A stretch of DNA of 64,000 nt from Pseudoxanthomonas sp. CF385 (GTDB lineage: Bacteria; Pseudomonadota; Gammaproteobacteria; Xanthomonadales; Xanthomonadaceae), in contig NZ_FNKZ01000002.1 in NCBI RefSeq assembly GCF_900104255.1, positions 124,001 through 188,000 on the forward strand, written 5' to 3'. Each line of letters starts with the position of its first letter. The stretch's first letter is position 1. The position numbers and the translations under genes are program-made. Positions 26,154-38,726 of the stretch are shown here, piece after piece. Under the pieces are notes generated by a model that did not search any database, was not told where the DNA came from, and saw only the letters and a list, made by a program, of their open reading frames with translations.

Positions 26154-27665
26154 TCACGCACCACGCTCCAGACGGGCAATTTCGTCGGCGCGGGCGGCCA
26201 GGATCAGCGCGGCGGCGCGCGCTTCGTCCAGCCCCTCGATGCCGAATTCGACCACTTCGTCGGCCGCCAGGTCGGACAGGTCCTCGCTGGTGCGGACGCC
26301 GTGCGAGGCCAGCGCGAACGCGGTCTCCTCGTCCATGCCCTCCAGGGCCAGCAGGTCGTCGGCCGGATGGTTCTCCTCCAGGCCTTCTTCCTCGGCCAGC
26401 GCCTCGTTCAGCAGCGCATCGCGGGCACGCGAGCGCAGCTCCTCGACGATGTCCTCGTCGAAGCCTTCCACGGCCAGCAGCTCGCCGACCGGGACGTAGG
26501 CGATTTCCTCGACCGTGCTGAAGCCTTCGGCGACCAGGATGGCGGCGATCTCGTCGTCCACTTCCAGCTTGTCCATGAACAGCTGGCGGGCGACGGCCTG
26601 TTCGGCCTCGCTCTTGGCCTGGACTTGGTCGGCGGTCATGACGTTGAGCTGCCAGCCGGTCAGGCGGCTGGCCAGGCGCACGTTCTGGCCGCCCTTGCCG
26701 ATCGCCTGCGCCAGGCGGTCTTCCGCCACGGCCAGGTCCATCGAGTGCTTCTCTTCATCGACGATGATCGACTGCACTTCCGCCGGCGCCATCGCGTTGA
26801 TGACGAAGGTGGCCGGGTTGTCGTTCCACAGCACGATGTCCACGCGCTCGCCGTTGAGCTCGTTGCTCACGGCCTGCACGCGCGAACCGCGCATGCCGAT
26901 GCAGGCGCCGATCGGATCGGTGCGGGTGTCGTGCGCGAGCACGGCGATCTTGGCGCGGTCGCCCGGATCGCGCGCGCAGGCCTTGATCTCGACCAGACCC
27001 TGGCCCACTTCCGGCACTTCGAGCTTGAACAGCTCGATCATGAACTCCGGCGCCGCGCGGCTGATGAACAGCTGCGGGCCGCGCGGTTCGTAGCGCACGT
27101 CGAACAGGTAGCCGCGGACGCGGTCGCCGGCGCGCAGCACGTCGCGCGGGATGCCCTTGTCCTTCGGGATGAAGGCCTCGGCGTTGCCGCCCAGGTCCAC
27201 GTAGATGTTGCCGCGCTCGGCGCGCTTGACCACACCGGTGACCAGCTCGCCCACGCGGTCCTTCCACGCATCGACCACCTGCGCGCGCTCGGCCTCGCGG
27301 ACGCGCTGCACGATGACCTGCTTGGCGGCCTGCGCCGCGATGCGGCCGAAGTCCGGGTTTTCGATCTTTTCTTCGATCCAGTCGCCGACCTCGGCGCCTT
27401 CGGCTTCGTCCTCGGCGTCCATCAGGCGGATCTGGCGATCGGGCGATTCCATCACCACGTCGTCGGCGACGACTTCCCAGCGACGGAATGTCTCGTAGCT
27501 GCCGTCCTTGTGGTCGATGGTGACGCGCACCTGCACGTCCTGGTCGAGGTAACGCTTCTTGGCGGCGGACGCCAGCGCGGCCTCGATGGCATCGAAGATG
27601 ACTTCGCGCGGCACGCCCTTTTCGTTGGCCACCGCATCAACGACCAGCAACAATTCCTTACTCAT
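26154..27665 (-). CDS. nusA: Transcription termination/antitermination factor NusA
   Basis: 503 residues. The N-terminal RNA-polymerase-binding domain (about 1-125) is followed by S1 (about 135-200, VKRAERGNIYVDLGG), two KH domains (GACIGMRGSRVQAV; AIGKGGQNVRLAS) and two C-terminal acidic repeats (about 360-495; LLAVEGFDEDIVEELR, LLALEGMDEETAFALA). The length matches gammaproteobacterial NusA with both acidic repeats. It starts 3 bases downstream of rimP and is followed by infB after a 127-base gap. Confidence 0.98.
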   Translation of the reverse strand: MSKELLLVVDAVANEKGVPREVIFDAIEAALASAAKKRYLDQDVQVRVTIDHKDGSYETFRRWEVVADDVVMESPDRQIRLMDAEDEAEGAEVGDWIEEKIENPDFGRIAAQAAKQVIVQRVREAERAQVVDAWKDRVGELVTGVVKRAERGNIYVDLGGNAEAFIPKDKGIPRDVLRAGDRVRGYLFDVRYEPRGPQLFISRAAPEFMIELFKLEVPEVGQGLVEIKACARDPGDRAKIAVLAHDTRTDPIGACIGMRGSRVQAVSNELNGERVDIVLWNDNPATFVINAMAPAEVQSIIVDEEKHSMDLAVAEDRLAQAIGKGGQNVRLASRLTGWQLNVMTADQVQAKSEAEQAVARQLFMDKLEVDDEIAAILVAEGFSTVEEIAYVPVGELLAVEGFDEDIVEELRSRARDALLNEALAEEEGLEENHPADDLLALEGMDEETAFALASHGVRTSEDLSDLAADEVVEFGIEGLDEARAAALILAARADEIARLERGA

Positions 27666-27668
27666 TGA

Positions 27669-28280
27669 TCACTCCGCGCGCGGCTTGCGGGCCGCCGGTT
27701 GGTTGGGTTTTTTCTTGGCTTTCTTCGCCGGCGCGCGCTTGGCGTCGCCGGTCTTGGCGGGAGCCTTGCGGCCGCCGCCGGGTTTCTCGGGCGCCAGGCC
27801 CAGCGCTGCCCAGTCGGGGACCAGGCGCGCCTTGTCGATGTTGTCGAACGCCACCTTCAGCTCGGCGCCCTCGACGTTGAACACGATGTCGCCGCCCTCG
27901 ACGCGGCTGATCACGCCCTGCAAGCGGCGACGGCCATCCTGCGGGAGCTTCATGACCACCTTGGCCGACTCGCCCAGGAAACGCACGTAATGGGCCTGGC
28001 TGAACAGCGGACGGTCCACGCCGGGCGAGGACACTTCCAGCGTGTAGTTGCCGGTGATCGGATCCTCGACGTCCAGCTGCGCGGAGACCTCGCGGCTGAC
28101 CGACTCGCAATCGTCGATGTTGACGTGTCGGGTGGCGCGCTCGGCTTCCTGCACGTCGATGTACAGGCGCAGCGTCGCGCCGCCGGGCGCCGGCAGGTAC
28201 TCGATGCCGAGCAGCTCGAGCCCCAGCGCCTGGACGGTCGGGGCCAGCAGTTCGACGATGTGGTGGGCCTTCTCGCTCAC
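27669..28280 (-). CDS. rimP: Ribosome maturation factor RimP
   Basis: 203 residues from GTG 28280 ([16 protein letters not shown]). Upstream frame codons cover the tRNA-fMet terminator, so they were not used. Core RimP segments are [40 protein letters not shown] and [14 protein letters not shown]. After about residue 155 there is an unusual Lys/Ala/Pro tail ([19 protein letters not shown]) likely to bind RNA or be disordered. RimP is needed for 30S maturation. First protein gene after tRNA-fMet, as in the E. coli metY-rimP-nusA operon. Confidence 0.97.
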   Translation of the reverse strand: MSEKAHHIVELLAPTVQALGLELLGIEYLPAPGGATLRLYIDVQEAERATRHVNIDDCESVSREVSAQLDVEDPITGNYTLEVSSPGVDRPLFSQAHYVRFLGESAKVVMKLPQDGRRRLQGVISRVEGGDIVFNVEGAELKVAFDNIDKARLVPDWAALGLAPEKPGGGRKAPAKTGDAKRAPAKKAKKKPNQPAARKPRAE

Positions 28281-28330
28281 GTGGTCTGTGCCGTGGTGTC
28301 GTGGATGCGGATCGGATAACGCCAGAAACG

Positions 28331-28355
28331 ACAAAGGGCCCGGCGGGCCCCTTGT
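28331..28355 (-). terminator. Terminator-like hairpin between tRNA-fMet and rimP
   Basis: On the minus strand, ACAAGGGGCCC-GCC-GGGCCCTTTGT forms an 11-bp stem with one G-U pair, followed by CGTTTCTGG. It lies about 100 bases beyond tRNA-fMet and 51 before rimP, so it may end some tRNA transcripts or define tRNA 3' processing. Confidence 0.6.
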
Positions 28356-28458
28356 CCGATAACGCTGGATGTCGGTGCAACGACGGGAACATGCGTCGTT
28401 GCGTGCCCGAGTTGCCCGGAACATCGGGCCGGAGGACCGACCGATGAACCGGAAAACT

Positions 28459-28535
28459 TGGTAGCGGGGGCAGGATTTGAACCTGCGACCTTCGGGTTAT
28501 GAGCCCGACGAGCTGCCAGACTGCTCCACCCCGCA
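28459..28535 (-). tRNA. Initiator tRNA-fMet (CAT anticodon), CCA encoded
   Basis: 77 nt with the anticodon loop CTCATAA and the three G-C pairs of the anticodon stem (TCGGG/CCCGA) that mark initiator tRNAs. D-stem is GAGC/GCTC, T-arm GCAGG-TTCAAAT-CCTGC, discriminator A73 and CCA encoded. Acceptor is TGCGGGG with CCCCGCT, leaving a U1-U72 mismatch. E. coli initiators have C1-A72; either way no Watson-Crick pair forms. Placed before rimP-nusA-infB as E. coli metY is. Confidence 0.97.
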
Positions 28536-28619
28536 GCAGAAGCGAAATTATGATGAATGCGCGGCCGCTTTGCAAGCCTTGGCGCGCACCTCAATGAGGC
28601 ATCGCGTTCATCACGCGTT

Positions 28620-28662
28620 GCCGGCGACAGGCCGCCGGCGCAGAAAACGCCTGTTTCCAGGC
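28620..28662 (-). terminator. Tandem hairpins after nuoN
   Basis: In minus-strand order, GCCTG-GAAA-CAGGC followed by GTTTTC (28644-28662) begins 1 base after the nuoN stop. A second perfect 7-bp stem GCCGGCG/CGCCGGC (28620-28639) follows. The first, with its T4, is a reasonable intrinsic terminator for the nuo operon and shields tRNA-fMet. Confidence 0.7.
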
Positions 28663-28663
28663 C

Positions 28664-30127
28664 TCAGCCGGCGAACGCCAGCTTGCACCACGCCATGATC
28701 GGGTTCCAGGCGATGCCCAGGGCCAGCAGGCCCAGCGCGTTGACGCCGAATACCATCGGCACCACGCGGTCGGCGCGCGGCGGGGGCATTTCGCCCACCG
28801 GCTCGTCGAAGTACATCACCTTGATCACCCGCAGGTAGTAGAACGCGCCGATCACCGCGCACAGCACGCCCAGGATCGACAACCACAGGAATCCGCCGTT
28901 CACCGCGGCACCCAGCACCACCAGCTTCGCCCAGAAGCCCAGGAACGGCGGGATGCCGGCCAGCGAGGCCATCACGCACAGCACCAGCCCGGCCTGCCAG
29001 GGATTGCGGGCGTTCAGGCCCTTGAAGTCGTCGATCTTGTCGGCTTCGAAGCCCTGGCGCGACAGCACGATGATGGCGCCGAACGCGGCAGCGGACATGA
29101 TCGCGTAGCTGATCGCGTAGAACAGCGCGGCCGAGTAGCCGACTTCACCGCCCCCGGCGAAGCCCACCAGCAGGAAGCCCACGTGCGACACGGTGGAGTA
29201 CGCCAGCATGCGCTTGAGGTTCGTCTGCGCGATGGCGATGACGTTGCCGATCACCAGCGATGCGGCGGCCAGGCCCGCCAGCAGCCATTGCCACTGCGCC
29301 GCGGCCGGACCTACGCCGTCCTGCAGCAGGCGGAACGCCATGCCGAAGGCCGCCAGCTTGGGAGCCGCGCTGATGAACAGCGTCACCGGTGTCGGCGCAC
29401 CCTGGTAGACGTCCGGGAGCCACATGTGGAACGGCGCCGCGCCCAGCTTGAACGCCACGCCGGCGACCATGAACACCACGCCGGTGAGCAGCAGCAGGCG
29501 CTGGTCGCCGCCACCGGCGAGCGCGTCGCCCGTGGCCTGGAAGATCGCCGGCAGGTTCAGCGAGCCGGTCGCGCCGTATACCAGCGACATGCCGTACAGC
29601 AGCAGGCCCGAGGCGAGCGAACCGAGCACGATGTACTTCATCGCGGCTTCCGTCGACAGCCCGTCATCGCGATTCAACGCGACCAGCGCGTAGGAGCACA
29701 GGGCCAGCAGCTCCAGCCCCAGATACATCATCACCAAGCTGCCGGCGGACACCATCATCATCATGCCCGCCGTCGCGAACATGACCAGCACGGGCGCCTC
29801 GCCCGGATACAGGTTGCGCTCGCGCAGGTACGGCCAGCCGTAGACCAGCGACAGCGCGCTGACCGCGACGATCACGACCTTGCTGACGTCGGCCAGGGTA
29901 TCGCGGACGAACATGCCGCTGAACACACTGCCCTGCCCGCCCACACCGGTCGCCAGCATCCAGACGACGACGGCCATGATGACCAGCGTCAGGGCATGGG
30001 TGATGATCCGGCGGGAGCTGTCCAGGAACAGGTCCAGCATCAGCAGCGCGAACGCGCCGGCGATGAGGGTCAGCTCGGGCAGCAGGGGCTGCAGGTCGGC
30101 GGCGGAGATGGGCATCGGCGTCGTCAT
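28664..30127 (-). CDS. nuoN: NADH-quinone oxidoreductase subunit N
   Basis: 487 residues, about 14 membrane helices. It is an antiporter-like proton-pumping subunit with the conserved YLGLELLALCSYALVAL segment (key Glu in the fifth helix) and KLGAAPFHMWLPDVYQGAP (helix-seven Lys and nearby helix break). Last gene of the nuo operon, 9 bases after nuoM. Complex I moves electrons from NADH to quinone and pumps protons across the inner membrane. Confidence 0.97.
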   Translation of the reverse strand: MTTPMPISAADLQPLLPELTLIAGAFALLMLDLFLDSSRRIITHALTLVIMAVVVWMLATGVGGQGSVFSGMFVRDTLADVSKVVIVAVSALSLVYGWPYLRERNLYPGEAPVLVMFATAGMMMMVSAGSLVMMYLGLELLALCSYALVALNRDDGLSTEAAMKYIVLGSLASGLLLYGMSLVYGATGSLNLPAIFQATGDALAGGGDQRLLLLTGVVFMVAGVAFKLGAAPFHMWLPDVYQGAPTPVTLFISAAPKLAAFGMAFRLLQDGVGPAAAQWQWLLAGLAAASLVIGNVIAIAQTNLKRMLAYSTVSHVGFLLVGFAGGGEVGYSAALFYAISYAIMSAAAFGAIIVLSRQGFEADKIDDFKGLNARNPWQAGLVLCVMASLAGIPPFLGFWAKLVVLGAAVNGGFLWLSILGVLCAVIGAFYYLRVIKVMYFDEPVGEMPPPRADRVVPMVFGVNALGLLALGIAWNPIMAWCKLAFAG

Positions 30128-30136
30128 GATTCGTCC

Positions 30137-31648
30137 TTACAGCTTGCTGTTGGCGAGCTGCATCGCCAGTTGCGCGATCGACGGCTCCATCAGGTCGGTC
30201 AGCGGCTTGGGGTACACGCCCAGCGCCAGCACGCACGCCGCGAAGCCACCCAGCACGACCGCCTCGCGCAGCGACACGTCCTTGAGCTCGGCCACGTGGG
30301 CATTGGCCACATCGCCCAGGATCACGCGCTTCACCAGCCAGAGGGTGTACGCCGCACCGATCACCAGCGTGGCGGCGGCGAAGAAGGCGATCAGCGGATG
30401 CTGCTGGAAGCTGGCCAGGATCACCATGAACTCGCCGACGAAACCGCTGGTGCCGGGCAGGCCGGAGTTGGCCATGCCGAACAGGATGAAGAACGCGCCG
30501 AACCACGGCATCGTGTTGATGACGCCGCCGTAGTCCTTGATCATGCGGGTGTGCATGCGGTCGTACAGCACGCCCACGCAGGTGAACATGGCGCCCGAGA
30601 TGAAGCCGTGGCTGATCATCTGCACCATCGCGCCCTGCAGGCCCAGGCGCGCGCCATCGACGTTGCCGTAGTCGCGCACCAGGGTGAAGGCGATGAAGAT
30701 GCCCAGCGTGACGAAGCCCATGTGCGAGACCGACGAATAGGCGATCAGCTTCTTCATGTCGTCCTGCACCAGCGCGACCAGGCCCACGTAGACCACGGCG
30801 ATCAGCGACAGCACGATGACGAAGGTCGACCACTCGTGGCCGGCGTCCGGCACGATCGGCAGGCTGAAGCGCAGCAGGCCGTAGCCGCCGATCTTCAGCG
30901 CGATCGCGGCCAGGATCACCGAGCCGGCGGTGGGTGCCTCGACGTGCGCGTCGGGCAACCAGGTGTGCACCGGGAACATCGGGATCTTCACCGCGAACGC
31001 GATCAGGAACGCGAAGAACAACCAGGTCTGCTCTTTCGCGGTCAGCGGCATCGCGTACAGGTCGGCCAGCTGGAAGCTGCCGCCCTTGATGTACAGGTAC
31101 ACCAGGCCGACCAGCATCAGCACCGAGCCGAGGAAGGTGTACAGGAAGAATTTCAGCGACGCGTAGATCCGGCGCGGACCGCCCCAGACGCCGATGATCA
31201 GGAACATCGGGATCAGCATGGCCTCGAAGAACACGTAGAACAGCACCGCGTCGCTGGACGCGAAGATGCCGTTGGTCAGGCCTTCCAGGATCAGGAACGC
31301 GGCGACGTACTGGGCCACGCGCTTGTTCACCGAACCCCAGGCACCCGCGAGCGTCAGCACCGTGATCAGCGTGTTGAGCAGCAGCAAGGCCACGGCGATG
31401 CCGTCGGCACCCAGGTTGTAGTGGATGTCGAAGCTCGGGATCCAGGCGTGGCTCTCGACGAACTGCAGGCCGGGGTTGGCGTAGTCGAACCCGCTCAGCA
31501 GGCCCAGGCTGAGCACGAAGGTCAGCACGGCCACCGCGAGGCTCAGCCAGCGCGCCGCATCCGCGCGGGCGTTGCCGAGCGCGAGTATCAGCGCGCCGCC
31601 CAGGATGGGCAGCCAGATCAGGACACTAAGCAGGGGCCAGTTCGACAC
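30137..31648 (-). CDS. nuoM: NADH-quinone oxidoreductase subunit M
   Basis: 503 residues, multi-helix antiporter-like subunit. Key segments are FEAMLIPMFLIIGVWGG (Glu for proton transfer), KIPMFPVHTWLPDAHVEAPT (helix-seven Lys and break), KLIAYSSVSHMGFV and HGFISGAMFTCVGVLYDR. Starts 58 bases after the nuoL stop, the largest gap inside the second half of the operon. Located between nuoL and nuoN as in all 14-gene operons. Confidence 0.97.
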   Translation of the reverse strand: MSNWPLLSVLIWLPILGGALILALGNARADAARWLSLAVAVLTFVLSLGLLSGFDYANPGLQFVESHAWIPSFDIHYNLGADGIAVALLLLNTLITVLTLAGAWGSVNKRVAQYVAAFLILEGLTNGIFASSDAVLFYVFFEAMLIPMFLIIGVWGGPRRIYASLKFFLYTFLGSVLMLVGLVYLYIKGGSFQLADLYAMPLTAKEQTWLFFAFLIAFAVKIPMFPVHTWLPDAHVEAPTAGSVILAAIALKIGGYGLLRFSLPIVPDAGHEWSTFVIVLSLIAVVYVGLVALVQDDMKKLIAYSSVSHMGFVTLGIFIAFTLVRDYGNVDGARLGLQGAMVQMISHGFISGAMFTCVGVLYDRMHTRMIKDYGGVINTMPWFGAFFILFGMANSGLPGTSGFVGEFMVILASFQQHPLIAFFAAATLVIGAAYTLWLVKRVILGDVANAHVAELKDVSLREAVVLGGFAACVLALGVYPKPLTDLMEPSIAQLAMQLANSKL

Positions 31649-31706
31649 GTTGTGATATCCGTTGAGTTCTTCGCCAGGACGGTCCGCGAGCGGTTACGTC
31701 AGGTCG

Positions 31707-33938
<2,232 letters not shown>

Positions 33939-33945
33939 CGGTGCA

Positions 33946-34251
33946 TCAGCCTTTGAGCGTATCGACTTCGGCCACGTTGATCGTGCGCCGCGTGCGGAAC
34001 AGGGTGACCAGGATCGCCAGGCCGATGGCGGCCTCGGCCGCGGCCACGGTGAGGATGAAGAACACGAAGATCTGCCCGGCGGCGTCGCCCAGCTCCCGCG
34101 AGAAGGCGACGAAGTTGATGTTGACCGACAGCAGCATCAGTTCGATCGACATCAGCAGGACGATGACGTTCTTCCGGTTGAGGAAGATGCCGGCCAGGCT
34201 GATGCAGAACAGCACCGCGCCGAGCGCCAGCAGGTGGCCTACGGAAATCAT
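33946..34251 (-). CDS. nuoK: NADH-quinone oxidoreductase subunit K
   Basis: 101 residues, three membrane helices ([64 protein letters not shown]). It carries the two conserved membrane glutamates in SIELML and AAAEAA used for proton transfer. Start overlaps the nuoJ stop by 4 bases (ATGA), and nuoL follows after 7 bases. Confidence 0.97.
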   Translation of the reverse strand: MISVGHLLALGAVLFCISLAGIFLNRKNVIVLLMSIELMLLSVNINFVAFSRELGDAAGQIFVFFILTVAAAEAAIGLAILVTLFRTRRTINVAEVDTLKG

Positions 34252-34901
34252 GCCTTGCCCTCCCCTTCCACCGGCGCGCTAGCCGGCATTTCGCGCACCG
34301 GCTTCTCGGCCGGCATGGACACCAGGCGGATGCGGTCGCTGGCCTTCACCCGCGACTGTTCGGCCGGATCCTGCGTCTTGGTGCCGGTGCGCTTGCGCAG
34401 CGTCAGCATCACCGCGGCCACCACGGCGACGGTCAGGATGACGGCGGCGAACTCGAACGGCAGCAGGAATTCGGTGAACAGCGTGCGCGCCAGCCAGGCG
34501 GTATTGGAGACGTCGGCCGCCGCGGATGCGGCGTTGTCCGGGAACGGCGTGGCGGTGCGCGCCTTGATGCCGATCAGCACCAGCATCTGGCCCAGCATCA
34601 CCACGGCCACCAGCAGGCCGATCGGCAGGAACCTCACCCAGCCCTCGCGGATCTTCACGATGTCGATGTCGAGCATCATCACCACGAACAGGAACAGCAC
34701 CATCACCGCGCCCACGTAGACGAGGATCAGGGCGACGCCCAGGAACTCGGCGCCCACCAGCAGCCAGGTACAGGCCACCGAGAAGAACGTCAGGATGAGG
34801 CACAGCACGGCATGCACCGGGTTGCGCACGCTGATCACCGCGCCGGCGGCGATGACCGCGACGGAGGCGAAAGCGTAGAAACTGATCAGGACCCAATCCA
34901 T
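34248..34901 (-). CDS. nuoJ: NADH-quinone oxidoreductase subunit J
   Basis: 217 residues from ATG 34901 ([16 protein letters not shown]). About five helices, with the conserved [20 protein letters not shown] segment (pi-bulge helix 3) and a Lys/Arg-rich C-terminal tail. The tail ends in VEGEGKA and is longer than needed for the family core. The gene starts 10 bases after the nuoI stop and overlaps nuoK by 4. Confidence 0.97.
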   Translation of the reverse strand: MDWVLISFYAFASVAVIAAGAVISVRNPVHAVLCLILTFFSVACTWLLVGAEFLGVALILVYVGAVMVLFLFVVMMLDIDIVKIREGWVRFLPIGLLVAVVMLGQMLVLIGIKARTATPFPDNAASAAADVSNTAWLARTLFTEFLLPFEFAAVILTVAVVAAVMLTLRKRTGTKTQDPAEQSRVKASDRIRLVSMPAEKPVREMPASAPVEGEGKA

Positions 34902-34911
34902 GCTTCGGACC

Positions 34912-35400
34912 TCAACGGAAGGCGGCGTCGGCGGCGCGGCGCTCGGCGATCTCGGCTTCCAGCCGGTCTCCGATCGCCAGCAGCTGCGGCTTGGTGACGA
35001 TGTTCTGCCCGCGCTTGTCGAAGTGGTACTCCAGCACGTGCGTTTCCACGATCGAGTCCACCGGGCAGCTCTCTTCGCAGAAGCCGCAGTAGATGCACTT
35101 GAACAGGTCGATGTCGTAGCGCGTGGTGCGACGGGTACCGTCGTCGCGCGGGGCCGAATCGATGGTGATCGCCAATGCGGGGCACACGGCCTCGCACAGC
35201 TTGCACGCGATGCAGCGCTCCTCGCCGTTCGGGTAGCGACGCAGCGCATGCAGGCCGCGGAAGCGCGGCGACTGCGGGAACTTCTCCATCGGGTACATCA
35301 GCGTGTACTTCGGCTTGAAGGTGTACTTCAGCGTCAGCCACAGGCCCTGGAGCAGTTCCAGCAGCATCAGGCTCTTGAAGTAGTGCACAACCTTGCTCAT
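34912..35400 (-). CDS. nuoI: NADH-quinone oxidoreductase subunit I (two 4Fe-4S clusters)
   Basis: 162 residues. Two ferredoxin-type motifs, [12 protein letters not shown] and [12 protein letters not shown], bind clusters N6a and N6b that pass electrons from NuoG towards NuoB. The N-terminal amphipathic stretch ([18 protein letters not shown]) sits on the membrane. Starts 3 bases after nuoH and ends 10 bases before nuoJ. Confidence 0.98.
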   Translation of the reverse strand: MSKVVHYFKSLMLLELLQGLWLTLKYTFKPKYTLMYPMEKFPQSPRFRGLHALRRYPNGEERCIACKLCEAVCPALAITIDSAPRDDGTRRTTRYDIDLFKCIYCGFCEESCPVDSIVETHVLEYHFDKRGQNIVTKPQLLAIGDRLEAEIAERRAADAAFR

Positions 35401-35403
35401 GTC

Positions 35404-36495
35404 TTACACACCCTTCTCGAACACGCCGAAGAACACCAGCAACGCCGTCACCGCGATCCAGAAGATCGTGAGCGGGATGAACACCTTCCAGCCCAGGCGC
35501 ATGATCTGGTCGTAGCGGTAACGCGGGAAGCTGGCGCGGAACCAGATGTACGCGCTGGCGAAGAACAGGACCTTCAGCAGCAGCCACGGCCAGCCGCCGG
35601 TCCAGATCCAGTTGATCCAGGGCGACACGTCGGCGGTGATCCAGCCCTGCAGCGGACTCAGCCAGCCGCCGAGGAAGAACAGCGCGACCAGGAAGCTGAC
35701 CAGGATCATGTTGGCGTATTCGGCCAGGAAGAACAGCGCGAACGCCGCGCCCGAGTACTCCACCATGTGGCCGGCCACGATCTCCGATTCGCCTTCCACC
35801 ACGTCGAACGGCGAGCGGTTGGTCTCGGCGACGCCGGACACCCAGTAGACGATGAAGAGCGGGAACAGGGGCAGCCAGAACCATTCGAAGAAACCGGCAT
35901 CGCCCGCCTGCGCCATCACGATGTCGGTCAGGTTCAGGCTGCCGGCGGCGATCAGCACGCCCACCAGCGCGAAGCCCATCGCGATCTCGTAGCTGACGAC
36001 CTGCGCGGCCGAGCGCATCGCGCCGAGGAAGGCGTACTTCGAGTTCGATGCCCAGCCGGCGATGATGATGCCGTACACGCCCAGCGAGGTCATCGCGAGC
36101 AGGTACAGCAGGCCGGCATTGGCGTTGGACAGGACCAGTTGGTAGTCGAACGGCACCACCGCCCACGCGGCGAACGCCGGCGCCAGCACGATCAGCGGCG
36201 CGATCACGTACATCGCCTTCTGCGCGCTGCTGGGCTGGATGATTTCCTTGAACAGCAGTTTGAAGACGTCGGCGAAGGCCTGGAAAATGCCCATGCCCAC
36301 ATACATCGGCCCGTGGCGCACGTGCATCCAGCCGATCAGCTTGCGCTCCCAGACCACGTAGAACGCGACCGAAATGATCACCGGCATGGCGATCGCCAGG
36401 ATCTTCAGCACGATCCACAACACCATGCCGATGTCGCCCAGCCCGAAGAACCACTCGCGCAGGGGCCCGACGGCGTTGATCAACAGTTCGTTCAT
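35404..36495 (-). CDS. nuoH: NADH-quinone oxidoreductase subunit H
   Basis: 363 residues, about eight helices. Conserved features are [18 protein letters not shown] (quinone-tunnel loop) and [24 protein letters not shown] with its charged residues. It forms the base of the quinone chamber next to NuoB/NuoD. Start overlaps the nuoG stop by 4 bases. Confidence 0.97.
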   Translation of the reverse strand: MNELLINAVGPLREWFFGLGDIGMVLWIVLKILAIAMPVIISVAFYVVWERKLIGWMHVRHGPMYVGMGIFQAFADVFKLLFKEIIQPSSAQKAMYVIAPLIVLAPAFAAWAVVPFDYQLVLSNANAGLLYLLAMTSLGVYGIIIAGWASNSKYAFLGAMRSAAQVVSYEIAMGFALVGVLIAAGSLNLTDIVMAQAGDAGFFEWFWLPLFPLFIVYWVSGVAETNRSPFDVVEGESEIVAGHMVEYSGAAFALFFLAEYANMILVSFLVALFFLGGWLSPLQGWITADVSPWINWIWTGGWPWLLLKVLFFASAYIWFRASFPRYRYDQIMRLGWKVFIPLTIFWIAVTALLVFFGVFEKGV

Positions 36496-38726
36496 GCGCT
36501 CACCACCGTCACGCGTCCGGCACCCAGCGGGGCCGTGGCGCCGTAGCCACTTTCGATCCAGGCCGCGCCCGCGGCGACGCGGGCATCCACCACCACCGGC
36601 AGCGCCGCGGTGCCGATGCCGTTGCCGACCTTGGCGACCTGGCCATCCGCCACGCCGGCAGCCTGTGCATCGGCCGGGTTGAGGACGATGCGCGCGCCGG
36701 TGTTCAGCGGGTGCGCCTGCAGGGCTTCCGCACGACGGACCGTGCCGTCGGTGCGGTAAATCGCGGCGCTGACGGCAAGTTCCAGCCCTTGGCCCTGTGC
36801 GGCAGGCGCCGCCGAGGTGGCCACGGACACGGCCTTCGGATGAGCCACGGCATCGCGCATGCCCGCCGCATCGGCAAACTCGAAGCCACCCAGTTGCAGT
36901 TCACCGCCCAGGGCGCGCAGCACCTTCCAGCCCTCGCGGGCCTCGCCCGGCAGCTTGCCGGCGGCCTGCGTGTGCTGGTCCTTGCCATCGAGATTGGTCA
37001 GCGTCGCTTCGATTTCCGGCAGCGCGCCGATCGGCAGGATCACGTCGGCCACGTCGCGCGTGGACTTGCAGGCGAATTGACTGAACGCCACGACCCTCGC
37101 CGAAACCAGCGCCTGGGTGGCGGCCGGCGTGTCGGCGAAATCCAGGCCCGGCTCGATGCCGTAGATGACGTAGGCGTTGCGCGGCGCGGCGAACATGCCG
37201 GCCACGTCGCGACCGCTCGGCAGCACGCCCTGGCGCGCCAGGCCGACGGCGTTGGCGCCCTGCGGAATGCGGCACAGCGAAGCGCCGGTCGCGGCGGCGA
37301 ACTCGCCGGCAGCCGCACGCAGCGCGGCGGCCTGCGGGTGGTTCTCGGCGATGCCGCCGACGATCACGACCGCACGGTTGCCGGCCTTGGCGACGTCGCG
37401 CAGTGCGGCGGCGTTGAGCGCACCGCCCAGCTGCGACGGCGCCACGATGTGCTTGCCGGCGAGGCTGAAGGCGAAATCGAAGTCGACCGGATTGACCGCG
37501 TGCACCTTGGCGCCCTTGCGGACGGCCTTGCGGATGCGCTGGTGCAGCAGCGGCAGCTCGTGGCGGATGTTGGTGCCGAACAGCACGATGACATCGGCCT
37601 GTTCGATCTCCGCCAGCGGCAGCGCGAACGGCTGGGCGACCGCGCCATCGGAGAAGTCGCGGTTGTTGATGCGGTGGTCGAGGTTGCCGGTACCGAGGCC
37701 GTCGGCCAGCTTTGCGAGCAGGCCACCCTCCTCGTTCGACACCGCCGGATGCACCAGCACGCCGAGACCGTCGCCGCGGTTCGCGCGCAGGATCTCGGCG
37801 GCCGCCGCCAGGCCTTCGGCCCAGGACACTTCGCGCCACTCACCGTTGACCTTCTGCAGCGGCTTCACCGCGCGATCATCGGCATACAGGCCCTGGTGCG
37901 AATAGCGGTCGCGGTCGGACAGCCAGCACTCGTTGACGGACTCGTTCTCGCGCGGGACGGTACGCAGCACTTGGCCGCGGCGCGAGTGGTAGAACACGTT
38001 GGAACCCATCGCGTCGTGGAAGCCGACGGATTCGCGCGCGATCAGTTCCCACGGACGGGCGCGGAACTGGAACACCTTGTTGGTCAGCGCGCCCACCGGG
38101 CACACGTCGATGACGTTGCCGGAGATTTCGGTGGTCAGCGGCTTGCCGTCGTAGGTGCCGATCTGCAGGTTCTCGCCACGGTACATGCCGCCCAGCTCGT
38201 AAGTGCCGGCGACGTCCGCGGTGAAGCGCACGCAGCGCGTGCACTGGATGCAGCGGGTCATCTCGGTGGCGACCAGCGGACCGATGTCCTCGTCCGGCAC
38301 CACGCGCTTGCGTTCCTGGAAGCGGCTGACCGAGCGGCCATAGCCCAGCGAGAGATCCTGCAGCTCGCACTCGCCGCCCTGGTCGCAGATCGGGCAATCG
38401 AGCGGGTGGTTGATCAGCAGGAATTCCATCACGTTGCGCTGCGACTTCAACGCCTTGTCGCTGCGCGTGGCGATCTTCATGCCGTCCATCACCGGCGTGG
38501 CGCAGGCCGGCGCCGGCTTCGGCATCTTCTCGACTTCGACCAGGCACATGCGGCAGTTGGCCGCGATCGGCAGCTTCTCGTGGTAGCAGAAGCGCGGGAT
38601 CGGGATGCCTGCCTTGTCGGCGGCCTGGATGATCATCGAACCCTTGGGCGCGGCCAGTTCCTGACCGTCGATGAAGACGGTGACGTGGTCCGGCGGCAGG
38701 TTGGGATTCACGGGCTGCGCACTCAC
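36492..38726 (-). CDS. nuoG: NADH-quinone oxidoreductase subunit G
   Basis: 744 residues from GTG 38726 (VSAQPVNPN), which overlaps the nuoF TGA stop. The N-terminus is a 2Fe-2S domain ([21 protein letters not shown]). It is followed by [18 protein letters not shown] and [12 protein letters not shown], which bind 4Fe-4S clusters. The rest is the molybdopterin-oxidoreductase-like domain without a cofactor role. The long iron-sulfur chain carries electrons from NuoF/E to NuoI. Followed by nuoH with a 4-base overlap. Confidence 0.97.
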   Translation of the reverse strand: MSAQPVNPNLPPDHVTVFIDGQELAAPKGSMIIQAADKAGIPIPRFCYHEKLPIAANCRMCLVEVEKMPKPAPACATPVMDGMKIATRSDKALKSQRNVMEFLLINHPLDCPICDQGGECELQDLSLGYGRSVSRFQERKRVVPDEDIGPLVATEMTRCIQCTRCVRFTADVAGTYELGGMYRGENLQIGTYDGKPLTTEISGNVIDVCPVGALTNKVFQFRARPWELIARESVGFHDAMGSNVFYHSRRGQVLRTVPRENESVNECWLSDRDRYSHQGLYADDRAVKPLQKVNGEWREVSWAEGLAAAAEILRANRGDGLGVLVHPAVSNEEGGLLAKLADGLGTGNLDHRINNRDFSDGAVAQPFALPLAEIEQADVIVLFGTNIRHELPLLHQRIRKAVRKGAKVHAVNPVDFDFAFSLAGKHIVAPSQLGGALNAAALRDVAKAGNRAVVIVGGIAENHPQAAALRAAAGEFAAATGASLCRIPQGANAVGLARQGVLPSGRDVAGMFAAPRNAYVIYGIEPGLDFADTPAATQALVSARVVAFSQFACKSTRDVADVILPIGALPEIEATLTNLDGKDQHTQAAGKLPGEAREGWKVLRALGGELQLGGFEFADAAGMRDAVAHPKAVSVATSAAPAAQGQGLELAVSAAIYRTDGTVRRAEALQAHPLNTGARIVLNPADAQAAGVADGQVAKVGNGIGTAALPVVVDARVAAGAAWIESGYGATAPLGAGRVTVVSA

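Noticed and set aside
25209..27668. 819-codon plus-strand open frame opposite infB and nusA
   Set aside because: Complete antisense to two essential genes with clear domains; no recognisable protein features.
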